Assembly: GCA_030038565.1 (NCBI GenBank)
Contig: JASHSS010000035.1
Span: 1-43,209, forward strand
DNA from: Bryobacteraceae bacterium
GTDB taxonomy: Bacteria > Acidobacteriota > Terriglobia > Bryobacterales > Bryobacteraceae
Direction of reading: 5' to 3'
Length of the DNA: 43,209 nucleotides
Both the position numbers and the translations under genes were made by a program. Positions 1 through 9,676 of the stretch are shown piece after piece. Each line of letters starts with the position of its first letter. Positions within the stretch are counted from its first letter, which is position 1. Under the pieces are notes generated by a model. The model did no database searches. It was given only the letters and a program-made list of their open reading frames with translations, and was not told where the DNA came from.

Positions 1-40
1 GTAATAGACATAGCATTGAAGTCGAAGGCGGGAATTTCAG

Positions 41-397
41 ATGAGACTGTCTTTTGTAACTGCGCTCCTGGTAGCCGCAAGCGTGGCGAGCTACGCACAG
101 CAGGCGATGCCTCGCATGGCCTCGGTGGACCCGGACAATGGCAAAGCTGGGGATGTCCTGGTCGTCACCGGGGAGAACCTGGCGAAGGACGCCGTTGGGA
201 AGGTATACCTGACCGATGGCAAGAACGACACCCAGGTAGAGATCGTGGAACAGACGGCCACCACCATCAAATTCAAGATTCCGGCGAAAATCGCCAACGG
301 CCGGTTTGCGTTGATGGTGCTGACCCTGGGTAAGGACGCCAAGTATATCGAACAGCCGGTGAAGGTCACTGTTGGAGAGCCGCCCACACAGCAGTAA
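41..397 (+). CDS. Secreted protein with IPT/TIG-like domain
   Basis: ORF with signal peptide (MRLSFVTALLVAASVASYAQQ) and IPT-like pattern VDPDNGKAGDVLVVTGENL. Confidence 0.75.
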   Translation: MRLSFVTALLVAASVASYAQQAMPRMASVDPDNGKAGDVLVVTGENLAKDAVGKVYLTDGKNDTQVEIVEQTATTIKFKIPAKIANGRFALMVLTLGKDAKYIEQPVKVTVGEPPTQQ

Positions 398-517
398 GGA
401 CCAGGTGGGGAGGCCCATCCTGCTCCGCGGCCCAGGGGGATGCACCTGGACCGGCCGCCCCAGTAATTGGGCGCGCCGGGGCCGATGGTTGAGCCTTGTT
501 CTCCAGAACGAGGGGAC

Positions 518-1720
518 TTACATTCTCCGGTAGGGTTGCGAGAGATATTTCCTGGATTCCTGGGCGGCCTCGGCGTCGGGGGCATAGGCGATGGCCTTCT
601 TGTAAGCCGCCAGCGCCTGGGCGCGCTGGTGCTTCATATCGTAGATCTGGCCCATGCGCAGCCAGGCCGAGACCCCGGTATTGAGATCCACCTCTTCGGA
701 TGCCGAGGCAGCCGCCACCTTTTTCATATTCTCCAGCGCACGATCCAGGTCGTTGTACCAGAATTCGACGATACCCTCCTGAAAGTAAATCTTCTCCCAG
801 GGGACGCGGTCATAGCCGGCGGTGTGGCTGGTTTTCAATTCGCCAACCTCTTCCGCGGCTTCGAGGGCATGGGCTTTATCGCCCGCCATGCTGTACATTT
901 GCGATAGCTCCAGGCGCAGGATGTAGTTTCGCGGGAAGCGCCGGATGAGATCCTGGACCAGCGGGACGGCCAGGCGGGTGTGGTTTTCGCGGCGGTAGAG
1001 GGCGCACAGGAAGATGGTGGCGTCCAGGCGATTGTCGTCCCCGTGCGCGGCCACGTACTGCACGGTGCGGATGCCCTTTTCTTTGTCGCCGTGGATTCCC
1101 ACCAGGAAGCCCAGCGCGCGGTAGCCCCAAGGCAGGCTTCCGACGATGTAATCGTGGAGGCCCTGCACCAGGCGCGCATCCACGTTGGCCGGGTCGAGTT
1201 CGCTGACGCGGTTGTGCAGCCTGCGCGCGGCGGTGGCGTCGCGAAGCGAATCGCGCCAGGATTTCTTCACCACCCAGTAATAATCCGACCGCAGCCCGAA
1301 AGCGATACCTTCCGCGTAGAGGGCATGAGTATCGTTGGGGTTGGATTTCAGGCGCGTTTCGGCCAGGGAGATGGACTTGGAGACTTCGTCCAGGAAGCGC
1401 TTCTCGGTGGCGGGCGAGGGGTTCAGCTTGGGCCGGCGGAGAAAGGAGTTGGTGCCCGACACCAGCTCGCTTTCGAGCGCGCCGTTGCGATACATTTCCT
1501 GGAACACGATGGCCTGCGCCAGGTGGTTGTGCAATTCCGGATCGTCCGGATGAATCGCGACAGCCTGTTCGAAGTCGGCGATGGCCTGGGGGTATTCGAG
1601 GTTATAGAAATGGTCGTAGCCTTGGGCGACGAGGTCGCTTTCGGCGGCCAGAGGCTGCGCCGGCAACACCAGAAATAAAAAAACTGCGAACCGGGGGCAA
1701 TTCCGGTTTAAGATGCCCAC
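518..1720 (-). CDS. TPR-repeat secreted protein
   Basis: 400-aa ORF, N-terminal signal-like segment, TPR-like repeats (DHFYNLEYPQAIADFEQAVAIHPDDPELHNHLAQA; AQALAAYKKAIAYAPDA). Confidence 0.8.
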   Translation of the reverse strand: MGILNRNCPRFAVFLFLVLPAQPLAAESDLVAQGYDHFYNLEYPQAIADFEQAVAIHPDDPELHNHLAQAIVFQEMYRNGALESELVSGTNSFLRRPKLNPSPATEKRFLDEVSKSISLAETRLKSNPNDTHALYAEGIAFGLRSDYYWVVKKSWRDSLRDATAARRLHNRVSELDPANVDARLVQGLHDYIVGSLPWGYRALGFLVGIHGDKEKGIRTVQYVAAHGDDNRLDATIFLCALYRRENHTRLAVPLVQDLIRRFPRNYILRLELSQMYSMAGDKAHALEAAEEVGELKTSHTAGYDRVPWEKIYFQEGIVEFWYNDLDRALENMKKVAAASASEEVDLNTGVSAWLRMGQIYDMKHQRAQALAAYKKAIAYAPDAEAAQESRKYLSQPYRRM

Positions 1721-1723
1721 TCT

Positions 1724-2827
1724 TCATGGTAACTGCCGGAGGGCCCACTGCGCATGTTCGGCGACCATGGCATCGGGCGATGCGGCGAGGCGCTCCAGAA
1801 CCGGGCGGTGCTCCGGACGTCGCTGGTTTCCCATGGCGATGGCCACGTTGCGCAGGAATCCGGAGTAGCGGGCGCGCGTGACCGGCGTTCCGCGGAACAT
1901 CCGGCGGAAATCGGCCTCCGAAAGGGCGGCCATCTGTTCCAGCGGCGGAGCGAACGAGCGCGGGGCAAAGGCCGGGTCGGCGGTGGAGGGCGCGCGGCGG
2001 TTCCAGGGACACACGTCCTGGCAGATATCGCATCCGAAGACGTGCGCGCCCATGCCGGCGCGGTGTTCCTCCGGGACTCGGCCGCGCAGTTCGATGGTGA
2101 AGTAGGAAATGCACAGCCGCGAATCGAGCGTGTATCCGCTGCCGGAGGGCACCAGGGCGGCGGTGGGGCAGGCGTCGATGCAGCGCGTGCAGGTGCCGCA
2201 GCGGTCGGGCGGAGGAGCGTCCGCTGGTCCCGGCTCGATTTCCAGCGATACCAGCAGTTCCCCGAGAAAGAACCAGGAGCCGCGCTGCTGATTGATCAGG
2301 CAGGTGTTCTTGCCAATCCAGCCGAGGCCGGCCAGCCGTGCGTAGGTGCGCTCCAGGAAGGGCGCGGTGTCTACCAGGATGCGGGTCTCGATGGCGCCGG
2401 GCCCAGGGGGCACCCCAGGGGGCACCCCAGAGGGCGCCCCTCCTCCCGTCCCGGCAAGTTCGCGGAGCGATTGTTCCAGGCGTTCGAGGCCGCGGCGCAT
2501 CTCCTGGTGATAGTCGCCGCCCCAGGCATAACGCGAGATCCAGCCGCGCCCGGCCTCGTCGAACCGGGTGGAATATGGCCACGGCGTGTGGTACAGCTTT
2601 CCCACCGAGATCACCGAGCGGGCCTGCGGCAGAAGCTGCCGCGGATCGTCGCGCAGCCCGGCGCGATGGTCCTGCAGGTAGCGCATCTCGCCGGCGTAAC
2701 CCTCCGCCAGCCATTGGTGATAGCGGCGGCGGTCGGCGGCGGGCTCGGCCCGCGCCACTCCGGCCAACTCGAAACCGCATTCCAGGGCCAGTTGGCGCAC
2801 GGTTTTGGAATTCAGAGCCGGGGCCAT
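1724..2827 (-). CDS. queG: Epoxyqueuosine reductase QueG
   Basis: Two 4Fe-4S motifs CGTCTRCIDACPTAAL and CDICQDVCPWNRRAP; N-terminal LALECGFELAGVARAEP typical of QueG. Confidence 0.92.
   Translation of the reverse strand: MAPALNSKTVRQLALECGFELAGVARAEPAADRRRYHQWLAEGYAGEMRYLQDHRAGLRDDPRQLLPQARSVISVGKLYHTPWPYSTRFDEAGRGWISRYAWGGDYHQEMRRGLERLEQSLRELAGTGGGAPSGVPPGVPPGPGAIETRILVDTAPFLERTYARLAGLGWIGKNTCLINQQRGSWFFLGELLVSLEIEPGPADAPPPDRCGTCTRCIDACPTAALVPSGSGYTLDSRLCISYFTIELRGRVPEEHRAGMGAHVFGCDICQDVCPWNRRAPSTADPAFAPRSFAPPLEQMAALSEADFRRMFRGTPVTRARYSGFLRNVAIAMGNQRRPEHRPVLERLAASPDAMVAEHAQWALRQLP
2403..2438. repeat. 12-bp in-frame tandem repeat (3 units) within queG
   Basis: ccagggggcacc x2 followed by ccagagggcgcc; encodes GAPSGVPPGVPPG on the minus strand. 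Confidence 0.9.
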
Positions 2828-2836
2828 AGGCGCGCG

Positions 2837-4672
2837 CTAAATTTCCAGCCCCACCTGGCGCATCAGCTCGATGGCGTTGCTTTTTCGCACCACGCCCGCG
2901 CGCATGCGGTAATCGAAATGGATCTGCCCGTTTTCGATCTGGTCCTCGAAGTGGACGTTGGCGGCGCGTTCGCCCAGCACGCCGGTGATATCGGCCAGGG
3001 CCAGGTCGTGGGTGGTGATCAGCCCGATGGCGCCGCGTTCCACCAGGCCGCGCACCAGGGCTTCGGCGCCGATGCGGCGATCATGGGAATTGGTGCCGTG
3101 CAGCACTTCATCGATGAGGAACAGGGCCGGGCGCCCGGACTGGGTCAGGTCCAGGATCTGGCGCAGGCGCAGAATTTCGGCATAGAATCGCGAGACGCCT
3201 TCCTGGAGCGAATCGATGACGCGAATGGAGGCCCCCACCGAGAGCGGCGAAAGGCGCAGCCGACGGGCGCGCACCGGCGCCCCCGCCTGCGCCAGCACGC
3301 AATTCACCCCCAGGGTGCGCAGCAAGGTGCTCTTGCCCGACATATTCGATCCGCTCACCACCAGCACGCGCGGGCCGTTCGCGCCGCCCAGGCAGACATC
3401 GTTGCGCACCAGGCGGCCGGCGGGGATCAGGGGGTGTCCGATGTCCGCGGCTTCCAGGGCGGGCGGTCCTTCGGTGAGTTCCGGATACGGATTGGCCGGG
3501 TTCTCGTAGGCGTGGCTGGCCAGCGAGCAGAGCGCTTCCATCTCGCCCACAGCGGTCAGCCAGCTTCGCACCGCCCGGCCCGAATGGCGGCGCCAATCCT
3601 CCACCGCCAGGGCCCCATGGGCCGTCCAGAGGATGAAGGGATCGGCCAAGCGGACGAAGAAGTTGTCCCGCGAGTCGAGGTTTTCGAGGATGCGTCCGAG
3701 CCGGGCGATGCGCGCCGAGGGCGGCGCGCCCTTGGAAACCAGCGAATCGCCCAGGGCGGCCAGGCGCGGCGAACGGAAGCGCTCGCGCTCCAGCCGCGCC
3801 AGGACGCCCGAAAGAAGTTGGAGTTCGTGGGCGGCATCTTCCACCGCGCCAACGACACGCTCCACCGCCGGACGGCGGCGATAGTAGAAAATGCCATTCA
3901 CCAGCAGGACCGCGATGGCATCGTCCCGCCAGAGCGCCGCGGCGCGCTCCGAAAGCCGCAACATACCGCCGAGGTTGAGGATGGTGGCGATAGCGCCCAC
4001 CAAACCGATTACTCCGACACAGGTGAACATCCACAACACCGGACGGATGGCCGGTGGCAGCAGGGCGGCCGCTTCTCCCCAGGCGGCCAGCGAGATGGGG
4101 TCCACGCCAGTGCGGGCTTCCTCCGCCACTACCGTCAGGTCTTCGCGCAAATCCAGGCGCGGGCGCAGTTCATCTACGGCCTGCTGGCGCCTGCCGATGG
4201 TGGCGGGATCGGCAGGGGCCAGCAGCCAGCGCGCCAGGGTATCCTCGCCGATGTGTGTGCGGGCGGTGGAAAGCAGTTCGAATAGCGAACCCTTGCCGAA
4301 GAGGTCGAGATCTTTGGCGTAGGGATGGGCGGGGTCGAGATAGCGGTCGCCGGTTTGGCCGTGGCCGGCCCAGTTGCCCTCCAGGCGCGCCAGGCCGCCC
4401 TCGAAAAAGCGCACCGCGCGGCGCAGCCGCTCGCCCTGCCGTTCGAGGCGGTTGTGGAACAGCATAAGGACCGTGAAGACGGCCGCGGGCGCCAGCACCC
4501 ACAGGATGGAGGAGGGCTGCCGGGCGAGCGCCAGCCAGACCACCGCCAGCGCGCCGGCCACCATGGCGAGGCGTGCGTAGGCCAGCCGGCGCTGCCTTGC
4601 TTCGAGCGACGCGATGGCGCGCAGCCGCTCGTCCCGCAGGGTTTGGTAGGCGGATTGGGCGGTTTCGGGCAT
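2837..4672 (-). CDS. MutS-family (domain V ATPase) membrane-associated protein
   Basis: Walker A GSNMSGKSTLLRTLG, Walker B LFLIDEVLHGTNSHDRR, TTHDLAL; N-terminal hydrophobic helices. Start taken at MPETAQ; ORF is open to 4702. Confidence 0.85.
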   Translation of the reverse strand: MPETAQSAYQTLRDERLRAIASLEARQRRLAYARLAMVAGALAVVWLALARQPSSILWVLAPAAVFTVLMLFHNRLERQGERLRRAVRFFEGGLARLEGNWAGHGQTGDRYLDPAHPYAKDLDLFGKGSLFELLSTARTHIGEDTLARWLLAPADPATIGRRQQAVDELRPRLDLREDLTVVAEEARTGVDPISLAAWGEAAALLPPAIRPVLWMFTCVGVIGLVGAIATILNLGGMLRLSERAAALWRDDAIAVLLVNGIFYYRRRPAVERVVGAVEDAAHELQLLSGVLARLERERFRSPRLAALGDSLVSKGAPPSARIARLGRILENLDSRDNFFVRLADPFILWTAHGALAVEDWRRHSGRAVRSWLTAVGEMEALCSLASHAYENPANPYPELTEGPPALEAADIGHPLIPAGRLVRNDVCLGGANGPRVLVVSGSNMSGKSTLLRTLGVNCVLAQAGAPVRARRLRLSPLSVGASIRVIDSLQEGVSRFYAEILRLRQILDLTQSGRPALFLIDEVLHGTNSHDRRIGAEALVRGLVERGAIGLITTHDLALADITGVLGERAANVHFEDQIENGQIHFDYRMRAGVVRKSNAIELMRQVGLEI

Positions 4673-4891
4673 GGTCACCCTCATTCTCTCTCGGAAATGC
4701 AATCGTGCTGCACGCTGCGCGGACGGATCGAGTAGGCTACTGCCGGCTTCTCAAGATTGCGGCCATCACGCGCGGACTGTGCCGTCCGTGCGTCACAGCG
4801 GCAACCCCTAACGGTCTTCCGTTAGTCAGGCGCATACGCAATCAGATACTCTCCCGCACCACGTTGGCAGGTGCGCGGGACTTTAAGCGTC

Positions 4892-5632
4892 CTAGCGATC
4901 CGGCAGCACGCGGATTTTGACGTTTTGGAACCAGGCCTCCGAGCCGTGGTTCTGCAAGCTGATCGGGCTCGACTCCACCAGCGGAGTTTGGGGTGGCGAG
5001 CCTTTGGGCAGATCGTTGCGCAGGAGCGCCTGAACCGGTGCATCGTTCAGATCGAAGGTCACCACCTTCACGCCGTTCAGCCAGTGCTCGACATGCGTTC
5101 CCCGGACCAGCAGGCGCGAGTGATTGAACGCGCCGATGCGTGGCGGAATGTGCGGCACCGGGGCGATCAGGGAATACAGCGAGGCGGCCACCTTGCGCGG
5201 GTCGGAGGCCGCGTCGCGATCCGTATCGTCGGCCAACTGGTATTCCAGGCCGCGGGCGCGCGCCTGGCGTCCTTGGGCGTTGGTCCACTCGTCCACTTTC
5301 TGGATGCGATATTTGAGGCCGGAGTTGCCGCCCGCCAGGATCTTCCAATCGAATTCCAGATCGAAAGAACGGAAGGTTTGGGTGGTGCGGATGTCCTGAG
5401 CGCCATCGGTGCGGACGAGCGCCTTGAGCGAGCCATCGGCGACGGTCCAGCAATTGGCGGGGAACGGTTTGCCGGTGATCTCCTGCCAGCCCGAGGTGGT
5501 CCGGCCATCGAACAGCAACTGCCAGCCCTGCTGCCGTTCGGCATCGGTGAGGCGGTTGGAGTCGGCCGCGCGGGCCACGGTGAAGGCGATGAGGAGAAAG
5601 AGAGCGGTCCGGGCGGCCGGCGTTGTCATCAT
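4892..5632 (-). CDS. DUF1080 (3-keto-disaccharide hydrolase-like) secreted protein
   Basis: Signal peptide from MMTTPAARTALFLLIAFTVARA; GWQLLFDGRTTSGWQEI, FDLEFDWKILAGGNSGLKYR motifs. Confidence 0.85.
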   Translation of the reverse strand: MMTTPAARTALFLLIAFTVARAADSNRLTDAERQQGWQLLFDGRTTSGWQEITGKPFPANCWTVADGSLKALVRTDGAQDIRTTQTFRSFDLEFDWKILAGGNSGLKYRIQKVDEWTNAQGRQARARGLEYQLADDTDRDAASDPRKVAASLYSLIAPVPHIPPRIGAFNHSRLLVRGTHVEHWLNGVKVVTFDLNDAPVQALLRNDLPKGSPPQTPLVESSPISLQNHGSEAWFQNVKIRVLPDR

Positions 5633-5636
5633 TTCA

Positions 5637-6248
5637 TCAATCCCCCAGCCGCTCGCGCAGCAGCGCCGGGACGTCCGCCGGCCGCTCCACCGCCAGGACT
5701 TCGAATCCGGCGGCGCGGCCGCTGGCAATTCCGGCGGGCGAATCCTCCAGCACCAGCGCGCGGGTAACGCCCAGGCGTCCAGCGGCCAGCAGGTACGGGT
5801 CGGGCGCGGGCTTGTGGTGCTGAACCTGCTCGCCGCCGACCAGGGTATCGAAATACGTCCGCAAGCCCCCGGCCGTCAGCAGCGGCTCGACCTCGGCCGT
5901 GGAACTGGAACTGACCACCGCAAGGCGGTAGCGCCCGGCGAGGCGGGCCAGCAGGCCGTTCAGAGCAGGGTCGAAAGCGGGCTGCGCGATCATGCGCGCG
6001 CGGAAGCGCTCCTTCTTGGCCGGATAGAGCGCCCACAAGTCGCGCCAGTCGCGCGGCGGGTCGGATTGGGAGGCCATCATGCGGAGCATCTCGCGGTCGT
6101 CAATCCCGATGCAGTGACGGCTGTAAAAATCCCAGGTGAGGGTGACTCCCAGGCCGGCCAGTTCTTCGGCCCAGCAGGCGCAGTGGACTGGCTCGCTATC
6201 CAGCAAAACGCCGTCAAAGTCGAAGAGAATGGCCTGGAATTCGGGCAT
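5637..6248 (-). CDS. HAD-superfamily hydrolase (beta-phosphoglucomutase/phosphatase-like)
   Basis: LFDFDGVLLDSEPVH, VVSSSS, KPAPDPYLLAAGRLGV, LVLEDSPAGIASGRAAG motifs. Confidence 0.9.
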   Translation of the reverse strand: MPEFQAILFDFDGVLLDSEPVHCACWAEELAGLGVTLTWDFYSRHCIGIDDREMLRMMASQSDPPRDWRDLWALYPAKKERFRARMIAQPAFDPALNGLLARLAGRYRLAVVSSSSTAEVEPLLTAGGLRTYFDTLVGGEQVQHHKPAPDPYLLAAGRLGVTRALVLEDSPAGIASGRAAGFEVLAVERPADVPALLRERLGD

Positions 6249-6303
6249 GCCGGGGGAAAACTTAGCGTAGCACGGGCAGGGTGTGGTATCACTGAAACAA
6301 GTT

Positions 6304-6552
6304 ATGCCGTCTGAAGAAGAACTGCAAGCTGAGATTGAACGCCTTCGAGCCGAAAACGAGAGTCTGAAGAAGCCAACGGTGCGCGGGCAGATGTCGCTGA
6401 AGGTGAGCGAAAAGGGGGCCCTGTCGGTTTACGGGCTGGGCCGCTTTCCGGTGACCCTGTACCGCGAGCAATGGGAGAAGTTGCTGGGGATGGCGGAGGA
6501 AATCCGGCGCTTCATCCACGATAACGATCAACGCCTGAAGAAGAAGGAATAG
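6304..6552 (+). CDS. Small conserved-looking coiled-coil protein of unknown function
   Basis: 82-aa ORF MPSEEELQAEIERLRAENESLKKPTVRGQMSLKVSEKGALSVYGLGRFPVTLYREQWEKLL. Confidence 0.7.
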   Translation: MPSEEELQAEIERLRAENESLKKPTVRGQMSLKVSEKGALSVYGLGRFPVTLYREQWEKLLGMAEEIRRFIHDNDQRLKKKE

Positions 6553-6708
6553 GCTCGGGACGCGTGCCGAAGTTTGCCCGGTGGAGCGCTCCACAGCGGC
6601 GCGGGAGACGGACGCCCTGCTCCGCCGGCCCCGCAGCCCGGGTGGACGGGGGCAGACTCCGTTGGCGAGGGTGTTCCGGTGGCCCGGAAGACCCGGGCTG
6701 AAGCAAGC

Positions 6709-7335
6709 GTGGAGGAGCGTTTCCATTCCGGCGGAGTGAGCGGCGTTCTGGAACGCCCCGAAGAGGCGCGCGGGGACGCCATGGCGCTGACGCACGGGGC
6801 GGGGTCGAACCGCGACGCTCCGTTATTGGTGAGCCTGGCGCGCGGGTTTGCCGCGGCCGGATACCTGGTGTTGCGTTACGATCTGCCGTTCCGCCAGCAG
6901 CGGCCCAAGGGTCCGCCTTTTCCCGCCGCAGCGGCGCGCGACCGGCAGGGCGTCCGCGAGGCCGTGGCGGCGCTGCGGACTCTGGCGCCGGGCCGCATCG
7001 TGGCGGGCGGCCATTCCTACGGTGGGCGCCAGACGGCCATGGCGGCCGCCGAACAAAGCGGCCTGGCCGATGCGCTGTTGCTGTTCTCGTATCCGCTGTA
7101 TCCGCCGGGGCGGCCGCAGCAAAAGCGCACCACGTTCTTCGGCGATTGGCGGATCCCGGCGTTATTCGTACACGGGACCAATGACGCTTTCGGGGCGCCC
7201 GAAGAACTGCGCGAGGCCGCGGCGGCCATTCCGGCGCGAACGGATGTGCTGGTGGTAGAGGGCGCGGGGCACGACCTGAAGCGCGCGGCGGGCCTGGCGG
7301 GCGAGATTCTGGAGCGGCTGGCGGCGCTGATGTAA
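6709..7335 (+). CDS. Alpha/beta hydrolase, Tex30/KANL3-like (dienelactone-hydrolase-like)
   Basis: ALTHGAGSNRDAPLL, RYDLPFRQQ, GGHSYGGRQTAMAA, FVHGTNDAFG, GAGHDL; start uncertain (GTG 6709 or upstream; ORF open from 6574). Confidence 0.8.
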   Translation: MEERFHSGGVSGVLERPEEARGDAMALTHGAGSNRDAPLLVSLARGFAAAGYLVLRYDLPFRQQRPKGPPFPAAAARDRQGVREAVAALRTLAPGRIVAGGHSYGGRQTAMAAAEQSGLADALLLFSYPLYPPGRPQQKRTTFFGDWRIPALFVHGTNDAFGAPEELREAAAAIPARTDVLVVEGAGHDLKRAAGLAGEILERLAALM

Positions 7336-7363
7336 GGCGGTGCACGGCGCGTGGTCGCGGAAT

Positions 7364-7418
7364 GGGTGGTGGGCAGACCTTCCAGCCTGCCCTGGACAGG
7401 CGGAAGGACTGTCCCACC
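7364..7418. repeat. Two-arm palindromic intergenic repeat
   Basis: ggtgg-ggcagaccttccagcctgcc-ggacaggcggaaggactgtcc-cacc: two adjacent hairpins bracketed by GGTGG/CCACC. Confidence 0.65.
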
Positions 7419-7513
7419 AGGCCCGCCGAGCAGTCGGCTGCCCAGGGGCTGTGGCCTCGCGGCGCCTGGATTTTGCGCATGTTATTCTGGACTAACCCAC
7501 AGGGGAAAATCCG

Positions 7514-9667
7514 ATGCGCGAAACAAGCTATACCACTCCCCACGGGATCAAGGTCACACGCAGCGTTTCCAAGGCCGGCTTCCGCCGCGGTTTAAAACAT
7601 CTGCTGCGTGATCTGGACCGCCACCGTGGCATCTATCTCTCTTCGGGATACGAATATCCCGGGAGGTATTCGCGCTGGGATATCGCCTCCACATGCCCCC
7701 CGCTGGAGATCGTGGCCTACGATCGCCAGGTGGAATTCCGCCCGCTGAACCAGCGCGGCCGGGTGATCCTGGAATTGCTCCGGCCGATACTGGCGGAGAA
7801 TCCCGCCTGGGCGGAGTTCGCCGCATCCGCCGGCGGCCTGCACGGCCGTCTGAAGCCGCTGCCCAAGCTGTTTCCGGAAGAGCAGCGCAGCAAGCAGCCT
7901 TCGGCATTTTCGATCCTGCGCGCGCTGATCGAGGAGTTTCGAGGCGAAGAAGAGCCGCGCCTGGGCCTGGTGGGCGCTTTTGGTTACGACCTGCTGTTCC
8001 AGTTCGAACCCATCGAAAAAAAACTGCCCCGCAGCGGCCCCAAAGACCTGCACCTGTTCCTGTGCGACGACATCTGGTTCATGGACCGCAAGAAGGAGCA
8101 GGTGGAGCGCTACCGTTTCGATTTCTCAAGCGAGGGCGTCTCAACCGCCGGCCTCGCGCGCGATGGCGCGGCCGTGCCGGAAGCAGCGGCGCGCGAGCCG
8201 GGCTCCATTGTTTCGGACCACACGCCGGAAGAGTACATGGCCAACGTGGAGAAGGTGCGCGAGGGCATGCGGCGCGGCGATTATTACGAAGTGGTGCTGC
8301 GGCAGACCTTCCGCACGCCGTATGCGGGGAAGGCTTCGGAACTGTTCGAGCGCGTGCAGCGCGCCAGCCCCAGTCCTTACGAGTTCCTACTGCAGTTCGG
8401 CGAAGAGCAACTGGTGGGGGCGTCGCCGGAGATGTTCGTGCGGGTGGAAGGGCACCGCGTCGAGACGTGTCCGATCTCCGGCACCGCCAAAAGGACCGGC
8501 GATCCGCTGCGCGACGCCGAGAATATTCGCGAGCTGCTGAAATCCACTAAGGAAGAATCCGAGCTCACCATGTGCACGGATGTGGACCGCAACGACAAAT
8601 CGCGCGTCTCCGAGCCGGGCAGCGTGCGGGTGATCGGGCGGCGGCTGATCGAATCCTACGCTGGAGTATTCCACACTGTGGATCACGTGGAAGGCTTTCT
8701 GAAGGAAGGCTTCGATTCGCTGGATGCCTTTCTCAGCCACATGTGGGCGGTGACCGTGATCGGCGCGCCCAAGAAGGCCGCGGCGCAGGCGGTGGAAGCG
8801 TTGGAACGCGACGCGCGCGGCTGGTACGGCGGCGCGGTGGGAATGATTTCGCTCAATGGCGATATCAACACCGGCATCCTGATCCGCACCACCTACCTGC
8901 GGGATGGCGTGGCGCGGTATCCCGTGGGCGCGACGCTGCTCTACGATTCGGTGCCCGCCATGGAGGAGCAGGAAACCAGGCTCAAGGCCACCGGTTTCTT
9001 CCGCACCCTGGGAGCGGGACTGGCGGAGCCGGCGGAAGCCGCGGGCGAGCGCGAAACGGTGGGCGCCGGCGCACGGCTGCTGCTGGTGGACAACGACGAT
9101 TGCTTCATCCACACGCTGGCCAACTACGCGCGGCAGACCGGCGCCGAAGTGGTGACCTATCGCGCCGGCTTTCCGGCCGAGTTGATTCGCGAAGTGGCCC
9201 CCAGTCTGATTCTGATTTCACCCGGCCCCGGACGGCCCGCGGATTTCGGCGTGCCCGAAGTGGTCCGGATGGCCGTGCGCCTGGGCGTGCCGGTGTTCGG
9301 CGTGTGCCTGGGCTTGCAGGGCATCGTGGAGGCGTTCGGCGGCGAACTGGGAGTGCTGGATTATCCCATGCACGGCAAGCCTTCCACCGTGCGGCATAGC
9401 GGGCGCGGCATTTTCGAAGGGCTGCCCGATGAATTCCAGGTGGGCCGCTACCATTCACTATTTGCGCGGCGCGAGACCTTCCCCGCTTGCCTGGAAGTGA
9501 CCGCCGAATCCACCGACGGGGTGATTATGGGCATCCGCCACCGCGAACTGCCGATCGAAGCGGTGCAGTTTCATCCCGAATCGATTCTCACCGCCGAGGG
9601 CGGCCACGGGTTGAAGCTGATGGCCAATGCGGTGCGGCTGGGCAAGGCCGTGCGCAGCGGGAAATAG
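7514..9667 (+). CDS. trpE(G): Fused anthranilate synthase component I/II (TrpE-TrpG)
   Basis: TrpE motifs CPISGTAKRTGDPLRDAENIRELLKSTKEESELTMCTDVDRNDKSRV; C-terminal GATase GVCLGLQGIVEAFGG and VQFHPESIL in the same ORF. Confidence 0.93.
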   Translation: MRETSYTTPHGIKVTRSVSKAGFRRGLKHLLRDLDRHRGIYLSSGYEYPGRYSRWDIASTCPPLEIVAYDRQVEFRPLNQRGRVILELLRPILAENPAWAEFAASAGGLHGRLKPLPKLFPEEQRSKQPSAFSILRALIEEFRGEEEPRLGLVGAFGYDLLFQFEPIEKKLPRSGPKDLHLFLCDDIWFMDRKKEQVERYRFDFSSEGVSTAGLARDGAAVPEAAAREPGSIVSDHTPEEYMANVEKVREGMRRGDYYEVVLRQTFRTPYAGKASELFERVQRASPSPYEFLLQFGEEQLVGASPEMFVRVEGHRVETCPISGTAKRTGDPLRDAENIRELLKSTKEESELTMCTDVDRNDKSRVSEPGSVRVIGRRLIESYAGVFHTVDHVEGFLKEGFDSLDAFLSHMWAVTVIGAPKKAAAQAVEALERDARGWYGGAVGMISLNGDINTGILIRTTYLRDGVARYPVGATLLYDSVPAMEEQETRLKATGFFRTLGAGLAEPAEAAGERETVGAGARLLLVDNDDCFIHTLANYARQTGAEVVTYRAGFPAELIREVAPSLILISPGPGRPADFGVPEVVRMAVRLGVPVFGVCLGLQGIVEAFGGELGVLDYPMHGKPSTVRHSGRGIFEGLPDEFQVGRYHSLFARRETFPACLEVTAESTDGVIMGIRHRELPIEAVQFHPESILTAEGGHGLKLMANAVRLGKAVRSGK

Positions 9668-9676
9668 AACCACCCG

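Noticed and set aside
1754-4285. 843-aa plus-strand ORF
   Set aside because: Antisense to queG and the MutS-like gene, which have clear family motifs; long antisense ORFs are expected at this GC content.
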